Shown piece after piece: positions 57,401 through 64,000 of a DNA stretch of 64,000 nucleotides (positions within the stretch are counted from its first letter, which is position 1; the number at the start of each line of letters is the position of its first letter). The translations under genes and the position numbers were made by a program. Source of the stretch: a virus; IMG/VR virus record IMGVR_UViG_3300007513_000007, positions 62,001-126,000 of that record; one strand, given 5' to 3'. The notes beneath the pieces were generated by a model. That model was not told where the DNA came from, did no database searches, and saw only the letters and a program-made list of their open reading frames with translations.

Positions 57401-60400
57401 GCCGTATCGGCAACCCCAGTAGTTTCTGCCATGCGGTTTACGGTGTTCCCGCTGATGCTCAAAAGCTGCATACTGAGGGCGTCAACTCCGAGGTAGTCCG
57501 TGGATTCTGCGAAAATGCCGAAACCTTCCACCGTGTTGATCTGGTTGCCGGTAACGACGGTGTCTCGGAGCGCGGCCATGTTCGTGGCCGAGTTCGTGGT
57601 CCACGCCCGGAGGTAGATGCCGGTGCTGGCAATCCCACTATGGGCATAAGACATAAGGTGGCTGATGGTGTTGTTTGCCACCCGCACTTCTTGAAGGTTG
57701 TGATTATAGGTGTCGTCCGAGTTTATACATAGGACTTCAATACCCCTGATTCGGCACACGTCACCGGGCACAGCGACCGTCACGGGGTCGTTATCAATGA
57801 TGTTGTCGGAGATGTTGTACCCCCGCCACTCATAGGTCGATGCTCCAGCCCCGGCCCCGGCCTGGGTGATAAGGACCCTGATGCCTACGCTGACACCGGC
57901 AGCCTTCGAGTACATCTTGTTGATCTGGTTGCCTGTGATGTTCAACTGCTGCGAGTTGAGGGCGCAGACCCCGATTGTGCCCTCATCGCTCCCCGTTATC
58001 CCAACCACACCGCTCAAGGACCGTTGAATACCCATCTCACGAATACTGTTGTTCGACACCACCACCTGCTTGGCGTTGAGGATGCCGATGCCCATAGACG
58101 CTTGATCAGTAAGCGGGACGGTGAAGGCAGGTGTCCAGATGGCACCGCCGCAACATTCGATGGTGTTGCCGGTGATGACATAGTTCTCTGGGGATCCATT
58201 GGAGGAGAAGGGCGATGACCCTTCCACCAGGATGCCGTGAGCACAGGAACTGATGTTGTTCCCGGCGATATTCACTTGCTGGGCTACCAGGGAACCACCA
58301 AGGGACTTTCCACAGAGGATTCCTACTGCGGGACTCTCTCCGGGGGCCGCACTGCTGATGAACCCGTTGATGGTGTTGTCGCGGATTCCAACCTGAAGGT
58401 AGTAGCCTCCAACACGGATAGCGGCGTTCATCATGCCCAGGAGTTGGTTTTCATTGATGTCGAATATCCCGGAGCGGTTGTCGCTCCCTGTCTCGACAAG
58501 CACGCCGTATGCCCCGCCTGTGTTACCCGCGAGGGCGAGCGCACCACCCATATGGAAACTGTTCCGAGAGACCTTCAGGCGAGTGTATTCGCCGTAAAGG
58601 ATGACACCGCCCATAGCCGGAACGCCCGTGGCAAGATTCCCGGCGTTGTCGGTGATAGCCACGTCTTTCGCGGCAAGGCTCCCTGTGTGCATCACAAGGA
58701 ATCCAGGGCACTCCTCAATGGTGTTCCCGGATACCACCAGCCCTTCAACACTGCTCCCGAAGTAAATGCCGCCCCCCGAACCTGCCGTCAGAGGAGCGTG
58801 GACAGTCGTATTGGACCAGTTGGAGAAGCTGTTGCCGGTGATATTCACACTCGAAGCAGCGTGCGACCCCGCGAAGGGAACGTAGGCAATAGCCCAGCCG
58901 TCTGCGGGTGAGGCGTGTGCCGTGTCCAGTGTGCCGTGTCGCTGGATGACGTTGCCCGAGATGAAATGCTCCCGCAAGGGAGCCGAGTTCAAGGAGGTGT
59001 CAAAGAGGACTCCTGAACCGGCAGTCGAGTCCGAAATAATGACGTTGTTATTGATATGAACCCTGTCGGATGCGGAAGTTCCTGCCGGGTTCCAGAAACG
59101 GATCCCGTAGTCACCGTTTTCATTGATGTCGATGTGGTTGTCTTGGATCCAGACTTCTTCACAAGCACCAAGGTCGAAGCCTCGGCTTGCCTTGATGTTG
59201 TTGTTCTCGAACCAAAGGTCGGCAGCGACACCGACCCCCGGCGAGAACTGGACACCAGTGGATGCTGCGGCTGTCGGCAGGGCCACCACGGTACAGCCTC
59301 GAACCCGTCCACTGTTTACATCTTGTCCCGCGATCCCGGTGGTGAGGTAGTTGGAAAAAACGCAATCCTCAATCAGAAGGTTGGGGTAGCCGCCGCCGCT
59401 GGAAAGCAGGTTTACGGGAGTCCCCCACCCGTCCGCGCCGTCGGCGGTAAAGCGGACCCGAGAAATCTTGATGTTCTCTTGCTTTGTGGTCGAGTTGCTG
59501 AAGATGGCAGAGTTGTTCGCAGCGTTTGAGGAAAGGATCTCCAGATCCTTGAACTCGACGTTGTCCTGATCCGTGATGTCGAACAACACAGTCGAGGAGG
59601 ATCCCGGCGCATGTCGAATGACGGCCTCTCCGTCCCCCTCGAAGACAACATGGTGGCGAGGGACCGTGAGGGTGTTGTAGATGACGTGGCGACCTCGAAT
59701 GAGGATCCGGGTCTTTGTCTCCTGATCCGCGAGGCCGTTGTTGTGATAATACTCCATCCAGAACAGGGCAGCGTCGAGAGTAACGAAGCACGATTCGGAC
59801 CAGCTTTGGACGTTCTCCCCTTCCCTGCTGGAATACGCCAGCTTCCGGTCCAGGTCAGCCACGAAGAACCGGGCATCCTGGTAGGTATCAACAGTCGCTC
59901 CGGTTGTTGATACCTTGGCAAGCATGACGTGCTCAACACCGCCCGCATCAATAGGGGGTGGTGGAGCCAGCTTCGACACCATCTGCTCGTAAGTCGCGCT
60001 CGAACTGTCACAATCAACGTAGATGTAGCTGATCTGGTTAGCAGGAAGGGTGATGGTCGCGCCGCCCAACTCGATGACGTGGGCGTTGATAAGAACTGTG
60101 GTGGGATCAACCAGCGTGAGAGTGAGATTCGGTCCAGGAAGAGTAGGGTTGTAGGGGGTGCCGCCAGCCAGGGCGAGTTCTTGGAAGAACCCTCCAGCCA
60201 CCATTCCGTTCATGCGGCCTGCACCAGCACCAGCACAGATTTCCTGTAGAGCGCCCTCAACCTCGTCGGAGGTGTAGCAGTGGCCTGCGTCGTCAATACC
60301 GATGGTCACAGCCATATGGGCACGGCTGGGGTCCACGACGTGAACGCGAAGCGGGTCTACATCCCGTTCCGGGTAACGAAGAGAGTTGTCCTCGACGGTC

Positions 60401-60459
60401 CCCTCGGGAGCCAGACCAGCGCCAACGCCGATAGTACCTGGGTCTACTCTACGGGGCAT
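54490..60459 (-). CDS. Giant right-handed beta-helix protein, 1989 residues
   Basis: After an N-terminal region of about 250 residues, the protein repeats short parallel beta-helix (PbH1-like) turns dozens of times: patterns such as NISGNxI, VxIxxNxIxxxxxxGI and VSNNSI recur every 20-30 residues to near the C-terminus. Such proteins form tail spikes or fibres, often binding or cutting surface polysaccharide, but no catalytic site is identifiable. It is the second largest protein here. GGAG precedes the ATG. Confidence 0.85.
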   Translation of the reverse strand: MPRRVDPGTIGVGAGLAPEGTVEDNSLRYPERDVDPLRVHVVDPSRAHMAVTIGIDDAGHCYTSDEVEGALQEICAGAGAGRMNGMVAGGFFQELALAGGTPYNPTLPGPNLTLTLVDPTTVLINAHVIELGGATITLPANQISYIYVDCDSSSATYEQMVSKLAPPPPIDAGGVEHVMLAKVSTTGATVDTYQDARFFVADLDRKLAYSSREGENVQSWSESCFVTLDAALFWMEYYHNNGLADQETKTRILIRGRHVIYNTLTVPRHHVVFEGDGEAVIRHAPGSSSTVLFDITDQDNVEFKDLEILSSNAANNSAIFSNSTTKQENIKISRVRFTADGADGWGTPVNLLSSGGGYPNLLIEDCVFSNYLTTGIAGQDVNSGRVRGCTVVALPTAAASTGVQFSPGVGVAADLWFENNNIKASRGFDLGACEEVWIQDNHIDINENGDYGIRFWNPAGTSASDRVHINNNVIISDSTAGSGVLFDTSLNSAPLREHFISGNVIQRHGTLDTAHASPADGWAIAYVPFAGSHAASSVNITGNSFSNWSNTTVHAPLTAGSGGGIYFGSSVEGLVVSGNTIEECPGFLVMHTGSLAAKDVAITDNAGNLATGVPAMGGVILYGEYTRLKVSRNSFHMGGALALAGNTGGAYGVLVETGSDNRSGIFDINENQLLGMMNAAIRVGGYYLQVGIRDNTINGFISSAAPGESPAVGILCGKSLGGSLVAQQVNIAGNNISSCAHGILVEGSSPFSSNGSPENYVITGNTIECCGGAIWTPAFTVPLTDQASMGIGILNAKQVVVSNNSIREMGIQRSLSGVVGITGSDEGTIGVCALNSQQLNITGNQINKMYSKAAGVSVGIRVLITQAGAGAGASTYEWRGYNISDNIIDNDPVTVAVPGDVCRIRGIEVLCINSDDTYNHNLQEVRVANNTISHLMSYAHSGIASTGIYLRAWTTNSATNMAALRDTVVTGNQINTVEGFGIFAESTDYLGVDALSMQLLSISGNTVNRMAETTGVADTAGICVAVAEEANVRGVKIDGNILDKAYNHGIWMHPTGDTTMREVSICNNIIPEVTGALANQGGVGVHLQAAVAGSDRPILTGVQIKDNRIGGDNGDLSQPLWLHTGILLTYPESKMQNIAIAGNDIATNTWGIYWTQQNLGATPATWIALDAQDISIVNNRLWMFRGGNLPYIPSGFWPIQATTRGVAVDRLTIEDNTAFGGRSASPGGGGVGDGGTFSLRHETNTNPISNWSICRNRLISTYNVTDDNGHAIEIEIEHKAAASGGIDIEDIVIENNDCQNGEISFDVDFNGVAGDVDGVSISNNEIRPINDVHAIYCNFTNGVTGNVQVVKNLKVDGNIISSVGDVNPGSLFNVNPFLAITIIGTTSGGQYLTSLQGASISNNNIRGNELVRGCHGIYLDIGGNGVTISDNTLTELGEGDAAAQYFPVGIYLKHTQGNSWKNLNMTGNTITGAGQAGIELWVGSEGGTAGKDQGWNISENTILRCGTRGSGSCSGLKISGSSGTLDLLKNVRVANNLVQVGGNDFDAPGIVLNLDAWSQISQISVVGNQINKVEGQSLGYGIRLLTPDTSTLVNIDGNSVRQNTYEGIRVDAYGAMYNASLCDNNISTNATVKVSISDNGQINFVADALNVLEGCKVDGNLIQGNTVENQSIGGVHIQHDNSSGGAYFTNVSVCTNSIIDTEHGIRLGNRGFLQDYMVDWVGLKVDGNAIHNVQYRGVKGIAWEAGNQIFRNFSVCDNQITHEPTNDFTGVDLVTGGGGDNFLCNFWDVSRNQILFLNPLPDTAQGTVGIYAVCLGQVTQWGFNNNRVRGHGQWGIAVGPGLATTAVREFQFIGNSIESTAGNTATTGSGDISAVGDLVIEGMFGPTAMNVFTIADNSLRNQSKDAGRNGLVLASSLEPGELKFWNITGNSCVNYQATRAVVTDMFNTNFTASVINSNLNTDMAASTDNFDGGLTWSHATNKNIGNVNG

Positions 60460-60463
60460 CTCT

Positions 60464-63400
60464 TTACTCCGAGGCCAAAATGGTCATGCCCTGTGTGCGG
60501 TAAACGCCAACACAGGTGCGGTTGTCTGTTTCGGTGAAACGAATGGTGTTGTTCTCATCAAGCACGGCGTATCGAGTAACAACCAAGAGAAGGACTTCGT
60601 TCTCCCTCCACATGGTGGCTCCTGGAACGCCGTCCAAACCACTCTTCACCCGTGCCAGGAAGGGGAAGCTCACTTTGTGGGTAGAAACCCCGGACAAAGG
60701 CTGGGTCATCGCCGTTGGACGGTAAGAGCCGGTATCCGACACCTTGTAGTGGGACCGGAACTCGGTATCCATGTCAGGCATCCTGAAAGTGAACTCCTGC
60801 GTTCCGTCAACGGCCACCATTTGATGCAGGTTCAAAAGGCCCACGTCGGCATCGAAGTCCATCACTGAAATATCGGCAGTTGCCTGAAGCACCCATTCAC
60901 CGGGGAAGTCCGCTGCGGGGGTGTCGTTGTTTACCGGAATCTGATCCGAGGGGTTCAGGTAAGGGAATGGAACATCCACGGAACCCACTGAAACGGTGTT
61001 GGTCCAAAGGTCACGGGACATCACCAAAGGTTCAACCGTGATGTCTTCAGGGAGGCTTGTGAGGCCCGCCTTACTGCCTGCCGTCTGTTCGGCCATTGTT
61101 CGGTAGTACACGGCAAGCTGGTATCCGTAAGCGGCACCAGAGTTGGGAAGGGGGTCTTGGGGGAACCAGCTAACTTGGCAGAGCGTGGAACCGGCATTGG
61201 TGAACGGAACCGAAGGAGCAGGTCCCGTGGTGTCCAACACGACCCTGCGTAGCGAGGAACCATAAGTAGTGTTGCCGTTGTCCGGGTTGCAAGGGGTCCC
61301 TGCGATCAAATCACTGACGGTTACCTCCGTGTTCTTTGACCCGTACATGCGCCGAGGAACGTAGACTGTAGCGGGGTCAGCAGACACCAAGACATCTGTG
61401 TAGGCGCTCGCTGCTGCTCCGTTATTGCAAGCATATTCCCAGTTCACTTCGCGGTGAGAGGGACGGAACAACGGAGGCAGTTGTTCCTGCCAGTCTGGAG
61501 GCCGTTCCGTGACGGGTCCGGTCTCGATGGCGGGTCCGTATTCGTAGACGCCAACCGAGGTAGGTGCGTCTGGAATCACGGAATCATCGTTGATGTCCAA
61601 CCACGGGGTGTCTGAAGTTCCAACCCCCACAGGATACGCCACCTCAAGCTCTACAAAGATACGTCGAGGACTCCCGTCATCAGTAGCCGAGCCAAGGTTT
61701 GCTACCATCTGTACATGGGCCGGGTCCCGTGCCGGGTTCCCCCCGCCATCAGCAGAAGTAGGGTTGGGGTCCAGGGTGATCTGGATGTAGTCCGTCCCAA
61801 GACCCGTGACCGTCTTGATCTGGACCTCCTGGCTTGTGGCTGCGCTCGATAGTCCGTCATCGTGCCTAATGGTCTTGATTCCGGTGATCATCGTCCCGGA
61901 GGGGAAGAAGTTGGAGACATGGCCTCCTGTACCGCCGTGGTAAGTGGCGGTGGCTTCATCCCAGGTCCCATCCCCAGTGGCGTTCAGGTCACCCAAGTCA
62001 ATATGGATGACATCGTTCTCGCCCCAGCCATTGGGCTGGCTTACTGCGTCTGCTTTGACCACAAAGTGGCCCGGTTGGGTGATCGTCGTGAACGTGGGAG
62101 ATACCGGAATCACGCGGTATTCAACCACCGGCTGGTCCGCGAATCTTCGACGGACATGGTCGAAGTTGGCGATGAAGTTTCCTCGGTTCGTGTCGCCTGA
62201 TTCAGTGGGATGGCCTCCCTCTGCGTCGGAACGACCAACCTCGTTGCAGACCATGTATTTCCAGCTAACGTCGCCGGAACCCCCGCCCATCGCGCCTGAC
62301 TTGTCGCCTGAATCAATCGCCCAAGTGCCCAAGCTGTTGTCGAGGAGCCGGTTCATCTGGCGCTCAAGTTCAGCTTTGAGGTCCAGGCCAGCCGGGTAGG
62401 TGTTCTTCCTCAAATCAAGGAAGTCGGTGTAGACAATGACATCATGAAAGAAGCCATCGGGACGATCTGACTCGTCAGCTTCGATGGTTCCAATCACAGG
62501 GTTTACAAAGACTGGGTGGGTGTACGGTAGAGCGCCGTTGGTGTTGTCCAGAGGATCAAACCCGACCATCCCGAGGGCTGCGCCGTCGTAGGCGTCGTTT
62601 CGCCTGAACACGAATCCAATAGGGATGGCGTATACATAGCCGTCCACAGTGCCCAGATCAGCCGCAGCGGTGCTGCTTCCGTCACCTGCTACCCAAAGGC
62701 CAGGGTCGCGGATGTCGTAGGCCACCGCGCTGCTGTTATCGATCACCGAAGTCATGTCGGCTTTCACGAACGGGTAGAGGGCTACACCTGCTGCTTGTGT
62801 CCCTTGAGCGAGCACGTTGGGGTTAGAGAAACCGTCCTGCTGCGTCTTGAAGTTGATAGCATCCGACACCCCGGAAGCCCTGATGCGGTACTGCCACTGA
62901 ACCCTCGCGGCGGTTTCTGTCCCGATAGTAGGGTCAGCAATCCGGTCAGCGAGGTTCGTGGATACAGGAGATTGGACGTTTCCGTGTCGATACAGGCTGG
63001 CCTGTGTGGGCTTGTTGGGGGTGTCCGCACCTCCCGCAAAAGTGGTCGGGCCTGCAAAGCCGTTTACGGTCATGCAACCGGCATTTGTGAGGACGAGGCT
63101 CAGGGTGACAGCATTTCCGGCTGCTCCTGCCAAAGCATCCACCACTCGAAGGTCTACCTCTGCGGGATTAGAAACATCGACCTGTGCCGTGCAAGTACCC
63201 GCAAAGCCGTTTACCGGGTCCAGGATGGCGTCTCGCATGTTGGCGGCGGCGTCGTTGGCGTTGGCACCCAGATTGAACTCATTGAGTCCTGGAGCGCCTG
63301 CTGTTGCCGTAAGGGCCAAACCGTTGATGACCACCTGATCACCGGCAACCATGTCGGCCCAGGTCACAACCTCAACGGTCGCAGAGGCACGAGGGGAATG

Positions 63401-63853
63401 GGAGACAAGGCATCGCCAGACCTCAAGGAATACAAAATCGGTGCGCTTGATGCTGGGGCCTGTGCCGTCGTAGACGGTGGCCGCGCTCAAATCAATGCGG
63501 TTTTGGTCAGGAAGTGCAGTGTTTGCGTACTCCACCACAATGGGAGCACCGGCTACCAGAGCCGTTCTCTTGCCCATCCAAAGCGAGTTCGCGTGGAAGT
63601 TAGGGTTGGAGGTGGGAAGGAATCCCATGCCTTCCTGGAAGGTAGGCGCGACTGGCCCCCGCAACCACCCAGACGGGACAGTGCGCTGTTGTACCAAAGA
63701 CCGCAGTTGGCGGCCCACTTCTTGGGATAGGTTCAGTTCAGCATCGAGGACAGGCTTACCAGATTGGTAGACCGCCTCATCCCACGAATGCTCCCCAGGA
63801 GGGAGGTATCGTGAAACTGAAGTACCTGTGAAGTATTTATCTCTAATGGCCAT
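60464..63853 (-). CDS. Giant virion protein, 1129 residues, paralogue of 46979-52456
   Basis: Shares with the 1825-residue protein KPVLDAELNLSQEVGRQL, KRTDFVFLEVW, DPTIGTETAARVQWQYRIRA, RDPGLWVAGDG, VDGYVYAIPIGFVFRRND and RPDGFFHDVIVYTDFLDLRK. It also carries an inserted beta domain (from WADMVAGDQVVINGLALTAT to GPTTFAGGAD) of a type common in phage structural proteins. Its ATG has only a distant GGAG. Likely baseplate or tail scaffold. Confidence 0.8.
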   Translation of the reverse strand: MAIRDKYFTGTSVSRYLPPGEHSWDEAVYQSGKPVLDAELNLSQEVGRQLRSLVQQRTVPSGWLRGPVAPTFQEGMGFLPTSNPNFHANSLWMGKRTALVAGAPIVVEYANTALPDQNRIDLSAATVYDGTGPSIKRTDFVFLEVWRCLVSHSPRASATVEVVTWADMVAGDQVVINGLALTATAGAPGLNEFNLGANANDAAANMRDAILDPVNGFAGTCTAQVDVSNPAEVDLRVVDALAGAAGNAVTLSLVLTNAGCMTVNGFAGPTTFAGGADTPNKPTQASLYRHGNVQSPVSTNLADRIADPTIGTETAARVQWQYRIRASGVSDAINFKTQQDGFSNPNVLAQGTQAAGVALYPFVKADMTSVIDNSSAVAYDIRDPGLWVAGDGSSTAAADLGTVDGYVYAIPIGFVFRRNDAYDGAALGMVGFDPLDNTNGALPYTHPVFVNPVIGTIEADESDRPDGFFHDVIVYTDFLDLRKNTYPAGLDLKAELERQMNRLLDNSLGTWAIDSGDKSGAMGGGSGDVSWKYMVCNEVGRSDAEGGHPTESGDTNRGNFIANFDHVRRRFADQPVVEYRVIPVSPTFTTITQPGHFVVKADAVSQPNGWGENDVIHIDLGDLNATGDGTWDEATATYHGGTGGHVSNFFPSGTMITGIKTIRHDDGLSSAATSQEVQIKTVTGLGTDYIQITLDPNPTSADGGGNPARDPAHVQMVANLGSATDDGSPRRIFVELEVAYPVGVGTSDTPWLDINDDSVIPDAPTSVGVYEYGPAIETGPVTERPPDWQEQLPPLFRPSHREVNWEYACNNGAAASAYTDVLVSADPATVYVPRRMYGSKNTEVTVSDLIAGTPCNPDNGNTTYGSSLRRVVLDTTGPAPSVPFTNAGSTLCQVSWFPQDPLPNSGAAYGYQLAVYYRTMAEQTAGSKAGLTSLPEDITVEPLVMSRDLWTNTVSVGSVDVPFPYLNPSDQIPVNNDTPAADFPGEWVLQATADISVMDFDADVGLLNLHQMVAVDGTQEFTFRMPDMDTEFRSHYKVSDTGSYRPTAMTQPLSGVSTHKVSFPFLARVKSGLDGVPGATMWRENEVLLLVVTRYAVLDENNTIRFTETDNRTCVGVYRTQGMTILASE

Positions 63854-63974
63854 CCGGGTTTCCCGCTCCGACGAGGGAGTACCTTACCTACGGCATCGAG
63901 GCATATAGCCGGGACACCGAAACGTATTCCTAATCATTTTCGCACCGCCGACCCCGGCGAGATGCGTGTGTAAG

Positions 63975-63999
63975 AGGCACTTCTTCGCGTGCCTCGGCT
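63975..63999. terminator. Hairpin at the right window edge
   Basis: AGAGGCAC and GTGCCTCG arms around a TTCTTCGC loop, cut by the window edge. Probably the end of a leftward transcript whose gene lies to the right, or a terminator on the plus strand. Confidence 0.4.
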
Positions 64000-64000
64000 T

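Noticed and set aside
46979-60459. Long plus-strand open frames opposite the giant virion genes
   Set aside because: They mirror the GC-rich third positions of the real minus-strand genes and have no ribosome-binding sites.
1-64000. CRISPR arrays, IS elements, integrase or attachment sites
   Set aside because: No regularly spaced repeats, transposase, integrase or flanking duplications seen in the window.

Overview
The window is a dense, GC-rich, tailed-phage (Caudoviricetes-like) genome segment with no cellular housekeeping genes. Genes lie mostly on the minus strand and are packed with ATGA/TGATG-type overlaps. Eight short plus-strand islands interrupt them (about 11.1-14.1, 15.3-16.3, 17.4-18.8, 19.4-20.0, 21.5-23.9, 30.6-31.3, 33.2-33.4 and 46.4-47.0 kb). 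The host cannot be identified from the sequence. Both ends are cut: a gene runs off the left edge, and the right edge lies upstream of a virion gene.

Layout. 0-9.4 kb: unknown small genes, thymidine kinase, and a methylation locus holding pieces of a DNA methyltransferase in an unusual order around a SET-domain gene. 9.4-11.1 kb: tyrosyl-tRNA synthetase and small genes. 11.1-24 kb: accessory islands with an HTH/coiled-coil protein, a WLM-type metalloprotease, small membrane and lipoproteins, a tRNA-Asn(GTT), a sigma-factor-like protein, a GIY-YIG nuclease, an FmdB-type zinc ribbon beside a complete type II (eukaryote-like) glutamine synthetase, and two probable small-RNA loci. 24.3-36.9 kb: small unknown and possibly structural genes, tandem cold-shock domains, a metallophosphatase, a DEDDh exonuclease, an AcrVA2-like protein and a SWIM zinc-finger protein. 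36.9-44.9 kb: replication block with family A DNA polymerase carrying an extra zinc ribbon, primase zinc-binding domain, DnaB-like helicase, possible loader and SNF2-type helicase. 45-64 kb: lysis or structural candidates, a WGR-domain protein, then giant virion genes (1825, 1989 and 1129 aa) with a SAM methyltransferase among them.

The strongest unifying signal is a promoter family that I read directly from the sequence. At 21 places a G-rich element (consensus GGGGGTTCC) is followed, 18 nt later in 20 of 21 cases, by TA-rich TAnnNN, usually preceded by CG. Nearly all sites are intergenic or at a gene junction and point at a gene start. They serve accessory genes on both strands and at least two regions with no convincing gene on the transcribed strand. 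Several place the start codon at the predicted transcription start, implying leaderless mRNAs. The giant virion genes lack the motif. The sigma-like protein at 17.5 kb is the obvious candidate reader and appears to have such a promoter itself.
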